Shown: positions 42,601 through 52,090 of the stretch, piece by piece
Position numbering within the stretch: the stretch's first letter is position 1
Layout: the number at the start of each line of letters is the position of its first letter
NCBI RefSeq assembly: GCF_002847345.1
Contig: NZ_LXFV01000001.1
Coordinates: 124,001 to 188,000, forward strand
Direction: 5' to 3'
DNA length: 64,000 nt
From: Pectobacterium peruviense
GTDB taxonomy: Bacteria > Pseudomonadota > Gammaproteobacteria > Enterobacterales > Enterobacteriaceae
Notes under the pieces: model-generated
Told to the model about the DNA's origin: nothing
Seen by the model: the letters and a program-made list of their open reading frames with translations, nothing else
The model's database searches: none
Position numbers and translations under genes: made by a program

Positions 42601-43728
42601 TTAAAGAGAGATATTTTTTTCTGTTTTTGCATCAAAAATATGGCATTTTTCCATGTCGAACTGGAAATATACCGGACGATGCAGTCCCTTCTCGATAATC
42701 AGCCGACCTTCGTCATAAGGAATGCGGCTGGTTAATTCAAAGCCATCGACTTTAATGTACATAAAGAATTCGTGACCCATGTTTTCTACGCGAACCAGTT
42801 CACCCTGTGAGTGGTTGCCTTCAAATGGCGTATCTGACACGGAAACATAGTCTGGGCGAACACCGAAGAATACGTCTTGTCCTACATAGCTACGGACTTT
42901 GTCTTGCTTCTCGCTGTTCAATACCAGCGCGTTATTACCCACAACAACGCCAATCTGACCGTCTTTCTCGACCAGTTTGCACGGCTTAATGTTCATTTCT
43001 GGTGAGCCAATGAAGCCAGCAACGAACATGTTGACTGGGAAGTGGTACAGGTTATCCGGCGTATCGACCTGCATGATGTGACCGAGTTTCATCACGCAGA
43101 TACGGTCACCCATGGTCATGGCTTCAGTCTGGTCGTGGGTAACATATACCGTCGTTGCCGCTTTACCGCTTTTCTTCAACTGCTTATGCAGGTCAGAAAT
43201 ACGGATACGCATGGAAGCACGCAGTTTGGCATCCAGGTTAGATAACGGTTCGTCAAACAGGAACACATCCGGCTTTTTAACGATGGCGCGCCCTACGGCC
43301 ACACGCTGTGCCTGACCACCAGACAGCTGGCGTGGCAGACGATCCATTAGGTCTTCCAGTTCCAGAATTTTGGAAGCTTCAGCGACCTGCGCTTCAATTT
43401 GCTCTTTAGGCATTTTGCTCAGTTTCAGACCAAACGCCAGGTTCTCTTTTACCGTCATGTGAGGGTAGAGGGCGTAGTTCTGGAACACCATGGCAATCCC
43501 GCGATCTTTCGGCACCAGATTGTTAACAACGCGCTCACCGATACGTACTTCACCGCCGCTGATGGTTTCCAGACCCGCCAGCATACGCAGCGTAGTGGAT
43601 TTCGCACAGCCAGACGGGCCGACGATAACCATGAATTCACCGTCTTTAATCGTCAGGTCGATGCCGTGAACGGCTTTGAAACCGTTGGAGTATACTTTTT
43701 CCAATTTATTGAAAATAACTTCAGCCAT
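42601..43728 (-). CDS. togA: oligogalacturonide ABC transporter ATPase TogA
   Basis: The 375-residue MalK-type ATPase has Walker A GPSGCAKST (Ala in place of the usual Gly before Lys), signature LSGGQAQRVA, Walker B VFLFDEPLSNLD and C-terminal TOBE/regulatory domain. It lies between togN (13-bp gap) and togB. Confidence 0.95.
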   Translation of the reverse strand: MAEVIFNKLEKVYSNGFKAVHGIDLTIKDGEFMVIVGPSGCAKSTTLRMLAGLETISGGEVRIGERVVNNLVPKDRGIAMVFQNYALYPHMTVKENLAFGLKLSKMPKEQIEAQVAEASKILELEDLMDRLPRQLSGGQAQRVAVGRAIVKKPDVFLFDEPLSNLDAKLRASMRIRISDLHKQLKKSGKAATTVYVTHDQTEAMTMGDRICVMKLGHIMQVDTPDNLYHFPVNMFVAGFIGSPEMNIKPCKLVEKDGQIGVVVGNNALVLNSEKQDKVRSYVGQDVFFGVRPDYVSVSDTPFEGNHSQGELVRVENMGHEFFMYIKVDGFELTSRIPYDEGRLIIEKGLHRPVYFQFDMEKCHIFDAKTEKNISL

Positions 43729-43741
43729 GATAAATCCTCTA

Positions 43742-44647
43742 TTAACCTTTAATTCCGCTGCTGGTCACGCCTTGTACGAAGTAACGCTGTGCCAGGAAGA
43801 AAACAATAATGGATGGCAGAATGGAGATGCTGGACATGGCCAGGATTTCATTCCACGGAGCGCCTTCAGTAACGTCGATAGACATTTTCAGCGCCAGCGC
43901 AATCGGATATTTATCCACGCTATAGACATAAATCAGCGGACCGATGAAGTCGTTCATTGACCACATGAACTGGAACAGCGCAACAGAGATGATGGCTGGT
44001 TTCAAAATCGGTACGACCACATACCACAGTACCTGGAAGGAGTTACAGCCATCGATCTGGGCCGCTTCTTCCATATCACGTGGTACACCACGCAGGAACT
44101 GGATCAGCATGAACACAAAGAACCCTTGTGTTGCAAACGCCAGCGGTAAGTACAGTGGCAGATAGCTGTTCAACATGCCCATTTCGCGGAACATGAGGTA
44201 CTGCGGAATCAACAGTACGGTGCTTGGCAATAGCATGGTGGTGATCAGTGTCGCAAACCAGAAGCCCTTCCACGGAATGTCAAAGCGAGCGAAGCCATAA
44301 GCCACAATCACCGAGGAAATAACGGTCAGAGCCACTTTCGGAATCACGTACTGGAAAGTGTTAATCATGTAGTGACCGAAATTGTATTCCGTACCGGTTT
44401 TCCAACCGTTAACGAAACCGTCCCATGTGGCGTGTTCTGGCCACAGGCCTAGTGTCGTGAAGATCTCATTGTTCGGTTTGAACGAGGCTGAGAACATCCA
44501 CGCCAGTGGGTAAAGCATCAGTAAACCAACGAACAGCAGTATCACGTAACGGATAACGGCACTGATTTTTTCTTTACGCAGCGTGCGGCGTACTTCTGCA
44601 GCAGCAATTTCTTGTGCTGTAGTCAGGTTTGAATGCATGTCAGCCAT
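43742..44647 (-). CDS. togN: oligogalacturonide ABC permease TogN
   Basis: The 301-residue MalG-type permease has six membrane segments and the EAA loop EEAAQIDGCNSFQVLWYVVVPILKP. The ATG at 44647 is preceded by AAAGGAGG; it overlaps the 3' end of togM by 8 bp. Confidence 0.94.
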   Translation of the reverse strand: MADMHSNLTTAQEIAAAEVRRTLRKEKISAVIRYVILLFVGLLMLYPLAWMFSASFKPNNEIFTTLGLWPEHATWDGFVNGWKTGTEYNFGHYMINTFQYVIPKVALTVISSVIVAYGFARFDIPWKGFWFATLITTMLLPSTVLLIPQYLMFREMGMLNSYLPLYLPLAFATQGFFVFMLIQFLRGVPRDMEEAAQIDGCNSFQVLWYVVVPILKPAIISVALFQFMWSMNDFIGPLIYVYSVDKYPIALALKMSIDVTEGAPWNEILAMSSISILPSIIVFFLAQRYFVQGVTSSGIKG

Positions 44648-45530
44648 TTTTTCCTCCTTTATCAGCGGAGTAGAACACCCAGTATTTCGACGACTTAAAG
44701 GAGATCGACGCAAATACTGCAACAACCAGGAACAGAACCCATGCTAACGCAGCACCATAGCCCATATCGAAATACTTGAACGCCGTATCATAGATATAGA
44801 GCGAGAACAGGTAGGTGTAGTGCGTTGGACCGCCGCCGGTAATGACGTAAGGTGCCGTAAACTCCTGGAATGCCTGGGTGGTCTGCATGATAAAGTTAAA
44901 GAAAATAACGGGTGTAATTAGCGGTACTGTTACTTTCAGGAACATTTGCCATTTGGATGCACCGTCGATCATGGCGGCTTCATACTGTGATTGCGGAACG
45001 TTCTGCAATGCAGCCAGGAAGATAACCATCGCGGAACCGAACTGCCATACGCGCAGCAGGGTTACCGACATCAGTGCCAGCGAAGGTTCACCCAGCCAGT
45101 TGATGGCGTCAAAGCCAAACACGCCGAGGAAGCTGTTTAACAAACCATCGATGGCGAACAGTGCACGCCACAAAACGGCGATTGCCACGCTGCTGCCCAG
45201 AATAGAAGGCACATAGTAAGCAGTACGGAAGAAACCGATACCACGTAATTTGAAATTAAGTACAAACGCAATTAACAGCGCGAAGATTAATTTCAGTGGA
45301 ATGGTCAGAAATACATAGGCAAAGGTGACGCCCATTGATTTCCAAAAGAGATCATCCTCCAGGAACATGCGGTGATAGTTTTCTAGCCCCGTAAATTCAG
45401 GTGGATTTATCAAATCATACTCAGTAAAACTGAGGATAAATGACGAAACAAAGGGGAAAGCGGTAAAAACTATCAGCCCTATAATATAGGGGGAGATATA
45501 GGCTAACCCCAGCATTCTGTTTTCATTCAT
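44640..45530 (-). CDS. togM: oligogalacturonide ABC permease TogM
   Basis: The 296-residue MalF-type permease has six membrane segments and the EAA loop YEAAMIDGASKWQMFLKVTVPLITP. It follows pelW by 45 bp and overlaps togN by 8 bp, consistent with one pelW-togMNAB transcript. Confidence 0.94.
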   Translation of the reverse strand: MNENRMLGLAYISPYIIGLIVFTAFPFVSSFILSFTEYDLINPPEFTGLENYHRMFLEDDLFWKSMGVTFAYVFLTIPLKLIFALLIAFVLNFKLRGIGFFRTAYYVPSILGSSVAIAVLWRALFAIDGLLNSFLGVFGFDAINWLGEPSLALMSVTLLRVWQFGSAMVIFLAALQNVPQSQYEAAMIDGASKWQMFLKVTVPLITPVIFFNFIMQTTQAFQEFTAPYVITGGGPTHYTYLFSLYIYDTAFKYFDMGYGAALAWVLFLVVAVFASISFKSSKYWVFYSADKGGKNG

Positions 45531-45575
45531 AATGCTTACCTATTTGTAATTGTGAATCATTAAAAAAATATAAAA

Positions 45576-47207
45576 TTAAGCCGTTAATAACTCTGGATAA
45601 ATTAACTCCACGTCATAAACAATTCTATTTTCCCCGTTAACGCAAAAATCACCGTGAACATATCCACCTTGCGTCAAGAACGGTGGAATAGCGTTTAATT
45701 TGTTGCGACAAGCGGCAACGAAAGTCAGTAAAGCCAGCGGATAAGTATCATCCAGACGAACATAACGATGCTGTGCAGAGCGAACAAACAAGCCACGATG
45801 GAAATGTTGTTCAAACAGAACGCCAGCCAGCTGCGCGGCGTAATGTGCCCAGGATTCTGATTGCTTGTGATCGGCCAGTTCGATAACGGTCAACAAAAGC
45901 AGCGGACTGGCGATGTGCTGAATGTCTTCTTTATTCAGCCGTGTCAGCATGGTGTTAACCAGTGCGTACAGATCTTCATCACCACTCAAACGATAAGCGC
46001 GAACCAGCGGTAATAAATAATCACCTTCTAATGCGAACGGTTTTAGTTCCATTCCCGCTTTGCCGTAATAGCCATCGCGTTTAAAGCGGTAGCCTGTCAT
46101 GTCTTGGCCGTTGTTCCACATCGGGCGCAACGTATTGCTGGTGACATCGTAGGCGTACTGATAGTAATTTTTTAACCCTGAAATAACCCAGTTCAGCATT
46201 TCTGCATCAGGCTGCGTGCGGAGGATATCCAGCATCGCCAGCGGGTTATCAATCAGCAGTGGACGCATATCGCGGAACAGCACATTGGCTTCACGCGCGA
46301 TTTCACCGAACTCTGGACCAAACTGGCGTTGAGCACGATCGCCAAACCAGGACTGCGTCTGGTTATCGTCTTCCGGTACCGGTTGACGCTGCTGTGGTGA
46401 ACTGAATTGATATACCGGCATACCGGTTTCTGGGTTGCGCGCCAGAACGTATTGGCGGTAAAGGTGTTTACCCCATGCTGCAGCATGGCTATCGCCCGTG
46501 TACTCTGCATATTTGAACGCGGCGTAAATCAGGTCTGTGCCAGCATTAACAAACGTCAGTCCTTTTGTTAACGGCAGAACGGGCCACTGTGCTGGATCGA
46601 CGACATCATGGCGAGCATGCAGGAAAACATTAGGATCGCGTTTTTTGCTGTAATCGCCATGACGACCCAGATCCAGAGAATCCCAGTCTTCAACGTGCGC
46701 GTTCCAGAAACCCTGAAAGAAGTTCAGCGTCTTTTCCGCATTAACACGATGCAACAGCGCGTAATAGGGTAGGTGATGTTTTAATTCATGCACCTGAGCT
46801 TTGGATTCTGGCCCTTCGCCTTCCAGCGTATCCAGATTAATAAAGCGGTGACCGCCCCAGTAGAACAGGCCGCTATTATCATCAACGAAGTGATCCAGGA
46901 AATATTCGCTTTGTGCGATAGCGTGCTGTTGGTAACTATCATCACCCGTAACGACGCTCATGGCGCACAGTGTTCTTAGCCAATTCTGCTGGCTGGCAAA
47001 ATTAGAAATAGGTGCGCTGTGCCCATCTGGGAATTGCCATACGGCTGGCGCATAATTTTCCACATCAAAACCATCAGCCAATAATTGCGTTGGTTTACTT
47101 TGGCTGCGGCCTTTTTCCTGAACGCAGGCTATATGGCTATCTAGTGCTGCAACCCATTCGTCGAGCTGCGATTTCCTGCTGGTGTATAAGTTTTCAAAAA
47201 TACTCAT
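45576..47207 (-). CDS. pelW: cytoplasmic exopolygalacturonate lyase PelW (PL2)
   Basis: The 543-residue protein starts MSIFENLYTSRKSQLDEW and lacks a signal peptide, matching intracellular PL2 exo-lyase PelW, which releases unsaturated digalacturonate from imported oligomers for Ogl. ATG 47207 follows AAGAAGG; the upstream extension to 47258 would overlap the promoter. It heads the tog operon, preceded by a KdgR box over the start region. Confidence 0.93.
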   Translation of the reverse strand: MSIFENLYTSRKSQLDEWVAALDSHIACVQEKGRSQSKPTQLLADGFDVENYAPAVWQFPDGHSAPISNFASQQNWLRTLCAMSVVTGDDSYQQHAIAQSEYFLDHFVDDNSGLFYWGGHRFINLDTLEGEGPESKAQVHELKHHLPYYALLHRVNAEKTLNFFQGFWNAHVEDWDSLDLGRHGDYSKKRDPNVFLHARHDVVDPAQWPVLPLTKGLTFVNAGTDLIYAAFKYAEYTGDSHAAAWGKHLYRQYVLARNPETGMPVYQFSSPQQRQPVPEDDNQTQSWFGDRAQRQFGPEFGEIAREANVLFRDMRPLLIDNPLAMLDILRTQPDAEMLNWVISGLKNYYQYAYDVTSNTLRPMWNNGQDMTGYRFKRDGYYGKAGMELKPFALEGDYLLPLVRAYRLSGDEDLYALVNTMLTRLNKEDIQHIASPLLLLTVIELADHKQSESWAHYAAQLAGVLFEQHFHRGLFVRSAQHRYVRLDDTYPLALLTFVAACRNKLNAIPPFLTQGGYVHGDFCVNGENRIVYDVELIYPELLTA

Positions 47208-47248
47208 GGAGTACCTTCTTATGGAACCGTGTGAACAGTTCCTTATAA

Positions 47249-47275
47249 ATAGAAACACTGTTTTGATTGATTATA
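47249..47275 (-). promoter_or_regulatory. pelW-tog promoter with KdgR box
   Basis: GAAACACTGTTTT (47252-47264) fits the KdgR core completely. A TATAAT -10 lies on the minus strand at 47275-47270, so the box covers the predicted transcription start. A CRP-like half-site, TGTGATCAAAG (from 47317), lies near -65 relative to it. Confidence 0.78.
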
Positions 47276-47414
47276 TTGCGCTATTAACCTTGTCGTCATG
47301 CACGCAATCTCGAAAGTGTGATCAAAGTCGGAACGTTGTTTTGATTTTTTTTAAGAAAGGATTTTGGCAGGAGAAAGAATGATGAAAAATGAAATAAGAA
47401 ATTGAAAAATAAAT

Positions 47415-47442
47415 AAAAAGCACAACCTAAATTGTGCTTTTT
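47415..47442. terminator. terminator between kduD and pelW
   Basis: AAAAAGCACAA and TTGTGCTTTTT, an 11-bp perfect stem with A and T tracts on both sides, 39 bp past the kduD stop. It separates kduD from the pelW-tog operon. Confidence 0.88.
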
Positions 47443-47480
47443 ATCGAAAATTGGCGAAACGCCGCTAAGAAAAATTACAC

Positions 47481-48242
47481 TTAGCGAGCCAGCCAACCAC
47501 CATCAACGGCAATTGTGTAGCCATTAATGTAATCAGATGCGCTGGATGCCAGGAAGACGGATGGGCCCATCAGGTCCTGCGGTAAACCCCAACGGCCAGC
47601 CGGGATACGATCCAGAATCTCTTTGCTGCGGTCTTCATCGGCGCGCAGTTGCTGAGTATTGTTGGTTGCCATGTATCCTGGAGCGATGGCGTTAACGTTG
47701 ATGCCGTGTTTTGCCCACTCGTTAGCCAGCAGACGGGTTACACCCATTACTGCGCTTTTTGATGCGGTATAAGAAGGCACGCGGATACCGCCCTGGAAGG
47801 ACAGCATAGACGCGATGTTGATAATCTTGCCGCCTTTACCTTGTTTGATGAACTGGCGCGCAACGGTCTGAGACATAAAGAAAACACTCTTAATGTTCAG
47901 GTTCATGACGTCGTCCCAGTTTTTCTCGCTGAAATCGATCGCGTCTTCACGACGGATGATACCGGCGTTGTTGACCAGAATGTCAACGTGGCCAAATTCA
48001 GCAACGGCTTTTTCTACCAGCTCGGCATGACCAGACACGTTGCTCATGTCAGCGGTCAGGCTGAGGAAACGGCGTCCCAGTGCAGTGACTTTTTCGATAG
48101 TATCTTTCGGTTCAACGATGTTGACGCCGACGATATCACAACCAGCTTGCGCCAGACCGATAGCCATACCCTGACCCAGACCCGTATCACAACCTGTGAT
48201 AAGAGCAACTTTACCTTGCAAATCAAAAGAATTTAAAATCAT
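47481..48242 (-). CDS. kduD: 2-dehydro-3-deoxy-D-gluconate 5-dehydrogenase KduD
   Basis: The 253-residue short-chain dehydrogenase has the nucleotide motif TGCDTGLGQG, NNAG, catalytic Ser in NIASMLSFQGG and YxxxK as YTASK. It reduces 2,5-diketo-3-deoxygluconate to KDG in pectin breakdown. AGAGAG precedes the ATG. Its usual partner kduI, immediately upstream, is only a remnant here. Confidence 0.95.
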   Translation of the reverse strand: MILNSFDLQGKVALITGCDTGLGQGMAIGLAQAGCDIVGVNIVEPKDTIEKVTALGRRFLSLTADMSNVSGHAELVEKAVAEFGHVDILVNNAGIIRREDAIDFSEKNWDDVMNLNIKSVFFMSQTVARQFIKQGKGGKIINIASMLSFQGGIRVPSYTASKSAVMGVTRLLANEWAKHGINVNAIAPGYMATNNTQQLRADEDRSKEILDRIPAGRWGLPQDLMGPSVFLASSASDYINGYTIAVDGGWLAR

Positions 48243-48323
48243 AGCTGTAATCTCTCTGTAAGCGACAATACTTAGTCGTTAGCTGTTACTGTAGGGAACA
48301 CCGGTAATTCCGGTTGAAAGCGA

Positions 48324-48506
48324 TTAACGTAACTCGCTAACCTTGACGTGATCCATGTCACCGAAAACTTGATTCTCGCCAACCATGCCCCAGATAAAGG
48401 TGTAGCGTCTGGTGCCAACACCGGAATGAATCGACCAGCTCGGTGACATCACCGCCTGCTCATTTTTTATCACTATGTGACGGGTTTCCTGCATTTGTCC
48501 CATCAT
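48324..48506 (-). pseudogene. kduI: kduI remnant (C-terminal ~60 codons of 5-keto-4-deoxyuronate isomerase)
   Basis: The fragment starts [19 protein letters not shown] and runs through [12 protein letters not shown] and [17 protein letters not shown] to the normal stop, aligning with the last ~59 residues of KduI (278 aa in E. coli). The first ~220 codons are absent: an in-frame TGA lies two codons before the ATG and no N-terminal KduI sequence is found in any frame between here and kdgF. It sits where kduI belongs, between kduD and kdgF, so this is a decayed gene. A second functional copy elsewhere is possible. Confidence 0.85.
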
Positions 48507-48641
48507 CCATCATTCCTGGCGAAAGCGCCGGGCGAAACAGATGATGCCGCGTGGCAGTGACAACGTCACCTGTTCCTCAACATGCCCGGTTCTTTCTTGT
48601 TATGCGGGATGATAGTTTGGATGGGATGTGAATTCAATAAA

Positions 48642-48660
48642 AATGAAATAATGTTTTATT
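48642..48660. promoter_or_regulatory. KdgR box between kduI remnant and kdgF
   Basis: AATGAAATAATGTTTTATT matches the KdgR operator pattern RAAAYRNYGTTTY at every position. It would have controlled divergent kduI and kdgF. The region 48507-48641 holds no gene I can identify. Confidence 0.8.
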
Positions 48661-48818
48661 TATTTCTTGAGGGCCGTCATGGTTTTGCTTATTTTATGTT
48701 TCTTCTGGTACTGATGTGGCTAAAATGTCGCAATCCATAGCCATACATTCATTGTCGTGCACGGTTTGTTGACGCAATAGAAGGTATGGGCAATAAAAGC
48801 GTTAGAGGAGAGATGATG

Positions 48819-49151
48819 ATGAGAAGATATTTTATTGATGATGAAACGCCATGGGAAGAACTGGGCGGTGGCATTAAGCGTAAAATCATGACCTGGAGCG
48901 ATGAGCTGATGATGGTTTACGTGCACTTTGATAAAGGTGCAATTGGTACGCCGCACTTCCATGAGATTCACGATCAGATTGCTTATGTTGCCGCTGGCAG
49001 CTTTGAAGTTGTGATCGAAGGTGAGAAACGTATCCTGAAAACGGGCGACGCCTATCTGGCGGTGAAACACGAGATGCACGGTGTGGTTTCGCTTGAAGAC
49101 GGTAGCGTACTGATCGATGCTTTCTCGCCTAAGCGAGCTGATTTCCTGTAA
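48819..49151 (+). CDS. kdgF: cupin protein KdgF (uronate linearisation)
   Basis: The 110-residue cupin starts MRRYFIDDETPWEELGGG and carries metal ligands in GTPHFHEIHDQIAYV and HEMHGVV. KdgF converts unsaturated 4,5-galacturonate to its linear ketone, upstream of KduI (known). Three ATGs at 48813, 48816 and 48819 follow AGGAG (48806-48810); 48819 gives the best spacing. Confidence 0.92.
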   Translation: MRRYFIDDETPWEELGGGIKRKIMTWSDELMMVYVHFDKGAIGTPHFHEIHDQIAYVAAGSFEVVIEGEKRILKTGDAYLAVKHEMHGVVSLEDGSVLIDAFSPKRADFL

Positions 49152-49157
49152 TTCCTC

Positions 49158-49191
49158 AAAGCGTGGCCGGGATATACGTCGGCCACGCTTT
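49158..49191 (+). terminator. terminator of kdgF
   Basis: AAAGCGTGGCCG and CGGCCACGCTTT, a 12-bp perfect stem with a 10-nt loop and short T run. Confidence 0.85.
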
Positions 49192-49238
49192 CGTCATATC
49201 CTGCGACATCTGCTTTTCTATTCTTCTTATTCCTACAT

Positions 49239-49904
49239 CTACACTAAATGTTCAGCAGTCAGTTGATTCAGAGAATCCAACTGATAGTCAGCCAGCACCC
49301 AGCGTGCGTCAGCGCGAAACTCAGCCTGTGGAATAACGATGGAACGCATGCGTGCTGCTTTGGTTGCGATCATGCCATTCACCGAATCTTCCAATGTCAC
49401 GCATTGCGCAGGAGATACGCCGAGTCCGTTTGCTGCATTCAAATACACTTCGGGGTGAGGCTTACTGTATGGCAGTGCCTCGGCAGACATCAGGACATCA
49501 AAATAGTGCTCCAGATTAAACATACGCAGTACCTGCTGCTGCATGTGGAGCGGCGAAGCTGAAGCGAGTCCAATCTTGAGATTCTGTTCACGACACAGTT
49601 GCAGCGCATGTTCGACGCCAGGCAGAAGAGGACGCTGCTCGGCAACGAGTTCGATGGCGCGATCGATAATACGTCGGACAACTTCATCCCGACTTGGAGT
49701 AGTCCAGGGAGAATGCTGATACCAGAGCTCGACAACCATATCGATGCGTAAACCCAGCGTATCTTTCATTGCGTGTCGTAACGAAATATCTACGCCCAGT
49801 GAGGCGATAACCTCCAACTCGGCCTTATCCCACAATGGTTCTGAGTCGATCAGCAGCCCATCCATATCGAAAATTGCCGCGCGTATAGAAGAATTAAAGG
49901 ACAT
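49239..49904 (-). CDS. hxpB: HAD-family hexitol/2-deoxyglucose-6-phosphate phosphatase HxpB (YniC)
   Basis: The 221-residue HAD phosphatase has DMDGLLIDSEPLW (Asp nucleophile), the motif II Ser in LASASPLHMQQ and K/D motifs in YSKPHPEVYL and LEDSVNG, matching E. coli YniC. It is divergent from yniB as in E. coli, but an ERIC-like element lies between them. Confidence 0.93.
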   Translation of the reverse strand: MSFNSSIRAAIFDMDGLLIDSEPLWDKAELEVIASLGVDISLRHAMKDTLGLRIDMVVELWYQHSPWTTPSRDEVVRRIIDRAIELVAEQRPLLPGVEHALQLCREQNLKIGLASASPLHMQQQVLRMFNLEHYFDVLMSAEALPYSKPHPEVYLNAANGLGVSPAQCVTLEDSVNGMIATKAARMRSIVIPQAEFRADARWVLADYQLDSLNQLTAEHLV

Positions 49905-49949
49905 ACCACTTGCTCCGTCAGCAAAGAAAAAGAAAATTTAAGGGTAAAC

Positions 49950-50084
49950 TATACCCTAATAAATCGAGTTGCAGGACAAAACGCTAGCGTTTGGAACAAC
50001 GCGAAGTGTTGGCTCGTCAGGGCGAGGCTATGGAAGGACTGCGTAATACAGTTAACACACGTTGCGTGAAGTATGGCGGGTATA
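49950..50084. repeat. ERIC-related chimeric element A
   Basis: It begins TATACCC and ends GGGTATA, with ERIC-like outer parts (CGAGTTGCAGGA; GCGTGAAGTATGGCGGGTATA). The interior GACAAAACGCTAGCGTTT... is shared with the insertion in element C, while the ERIC central palindrome (CCCCAGGAGCTTACAT) is missing. Length 135 bp. The next 50085-50211 shows no gene. Confidence 0.75.
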
Positions 50085-50211
50085 ACGTTGCTATTGTGGC
50101 TTATCAAGCGGCGTGGGAGATAAAGTATTGACTGCTCCCAAACTTACAGTAGGCTACCCGTCGTACTAAAACGATACATTACTAATGTTGCGTCGCTAAG
50201 AAGGGGTTCTC

Positions 50212-50760
50212 ATGACGTATCAACAGGCTGGCCGTATTGCCGTCGTTAAACGCATTGCCGGATGGATCCTTTTTATTCCTGCGCTGCTTTCAACGCTCGT
50301 CTCGCTGGCTAACTATCTCTACGCTTATACCCAGAAAAAACAGGGCATCGATGCTGTTCTTCTGGATTTTCTGCATCTAATGGTCGACATGGTGCGCTTT
50401 AATACGTCTTTCCTGAACATTTTTTGGTACAACTCGCCAGTACCGGATTTTACGCGTTTTTTCAGTGCGGCGACGCTGATGTTTTGGCTGATCTACATCC
50501 TGATTTTCATTGGCCTGGCATTGCAGGTATCGGGGGCTCGGATGTCTCGTCAGGCGAAGGCAATTCGGGAAGGTATTGAAGATCAACTGATTTTAGAGAA
50601 GATGAAAGGTGATGCAGGAAACACGCGTGAGACGCTGGAGTCTCGAGTTGTGGTTCCTGGGCACACGATTTTTGTGCAATTCTTTCAGCTTTACATCCTG
50701 CCGGTGATTATCGCGGGTGCTGGCTACATGGTATTACGCCTACTCGGGTTGCCAGTCTGA
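50212..50760 (+). CDS. yniB: inner membrane protein YniB
   Basis: The 182-residue protein has about four membrane segments and is in the YniB place between hxpB and yniA. Function is unknown. AAGGGG precedes the ATG. A 10-bp hairpin (50768-50791, TCTGGCGCAA/TTGCGCCAGA) follows its stop. Confidence 0.88.
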   Translation: MTYQQAGRIAVVKRIAGWILFIPALLSTLVSLANYLYAYTQKKQGIDAVLLDFLHLMVDMVRFNTSFLNIFWYNSPVPDFTRFFSAATLMFWLIYILIFIGLALQVSGARMSRQAKAIREGIEDQLILEKMKGDAGNTRETLESRVVVPGHTIFVQFFQLYILPVIIAGAGYMVLRLLGLPV

Positions 50761-50831
50761 ATGACGGTCTGGCGCAACTTTTTGCGCCAGATGCTGAAAC
50801 ACCCTACCTGTCTTAGATCAAACGTCTTACA

Positions 50832-51692
50832 TTAGATCAAAAGCTGTCGCTCTATAAGCTGTTGTGCCTCAACAATATGCTTGCCGCCGAAAAGATTGGC
50901 GCGGTTAAGCAGATAGTAAATCTGGTAAATGGGTTGGCGATCGATAAAGCCTTTATCCAGCGGCCATACGCTCTGGTAACCATCATAAATCTGCGCGGGT
51001 AGGGACGGATAGCGTGGCAACATTGCCAAATCGCACTCTCTGTCTCCCCAATAGCAGGCCGGATCGAACAAATACGCCCCGTACTGACTATTCGCACAAT
51101 TATCCGGCCACAGGTCACCGTGCAAGAGCGACGGCTGTGGCTGATGCCCAGCGAGACGTTCATCGACACGAGCGATCAGTGTTTCAATGTGGCCAAAATG
51201 CATCCCTTTTTCCGCCGCTAGCTGCAATTGCCACCCGATTCGCTGTTCGGCAAAAAAGGTCGCCCAGCGTCGCTGCCAGCTGTTTGGCTGTGGCGTTGTC
51301 GAGAGGTCATTATCTAAATCCAACCCAAATTGTGGCTGATCGCTCCACTGGTGTAGACGTGCTAATTGTTCGCCCAAACACCAGGCACTGTGGGCATCCA
51401 ACGGTTTGACCGGAAGATATTGCAGAAGCAGGAAACTGTAATCGCGTGAGCTGCCGACACCATAGACCTTGGGCACGCGAACGGTATTACTGCGGCTCAG
51501 TAAGTGAAGCTGATCGGCTTCAGCAGTGAATTTAGCCAGCATTTCACGACTATCGCATTTTACGAAGACGTCATGCTCGCCGTAGCGGACGTACCAGGCT
51601 GGGTGTATTTCACCGCCAGGTAATTCGCGGTGTTCCTGAATATCCGCAGTACCGTGATGCTCTTCCAAAAGTCGGCTGATAGCTTGCCACAT
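50832..51692 (-). CDS. yniA: fructosamine/ketosamine kinase-family protein YniA
   Basis: The 286-residue protein starts MWQAISRLLEEHHG and is strongly similar to E. coli YniA (ELPGGExHxAW, FVKCDxRExL, SLLHGDLWxxN, IFDPACYWGDRECDLAML). The HGDLW and DPACYWGDRE motifs are kinase catalytic and metal sites. ATG 51692 follows GGGAGG; upstream residues are not family-like. It converges with yniB. Confidence 0.93.
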   Translation of the reverse strand: MWQAISRLLEEHHGTADIQEHRELPGGEIHPAWYVRYGEHDVFVKCDSREMLAKFTAEADQLHLLSRSNTVRVPKVYGVGSSRDYSFLLLQYLPVKPLDAHSAWCLGEQLARLHQWSDQPQFGLDLDNDLSTTPQPNSWQRRWATFFAEQRIGWQLQLAAEKGMHFGHIETLIARVDERLAGHQPQPSLLHGDLWPDNCANSQYGAYLFDPACYWGDRECDLAMLPRYPSLPAQIYDGYQSVWPLDKGFIDRQPIYQIYYLLNRANLFGGKHIVEAQQLIERQLLI

Positions 51693-51786
51693 AAGGTCAT
51701 CCTCCCGTTGATGTTGCCCGATAACGATGCTGTTCACTGGGGTGATTCGTTTACGGTAACCCATTGAGCGCAATAAAAATGGAATC

Positions 51787-51913
51787 TATACCTCAAATAA
51801 TTCGAGTTGCAGGAAGGCGGCAAGAGAAAGCATCCCGATGAGCTTACTCATGTAAGTGATTCGGGCGAGTGAACGCAGCCAACGCGCATGCAGCTTGAAG
51901 TATTACAGGTATA
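51787..51913. repeat. full-length 127-bp ERIC element B
   Basis: Starts TATACCT, ends AGGTATA, with the standard central part GATGAGCTTACTCATGTAAG and GCAGCCAACGCGCATGCAGC. The length equals a canonical ERIC. It lies upstream of yniA in otherwise empty DNA (51693-52090). Confidence 0.9.
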
Positions 51914-52090
51914 CAGCACAGTGATACCGATAGGTGGAGATAGCGAGAAACAAGTATAGCCGTAATTAAAAATCACGGAGTTAGGATGATGCTCAATCCG
52001 GCAAATAAGGCAGTAAAATAAAGCATTTAATGACGTAACCGACGGCTGTTTTCCGGTTACGTCATGCTAAAAGGCTGAGGAGCGGGGGGA

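Noticed and set aside
48507-48641. Short open stretch (about 28 codons) upstream of the kduI remnant, ending RGIICFARRFRQE
   Set aside because: No start codon and no resemblance to KduI; treated as non-coding.
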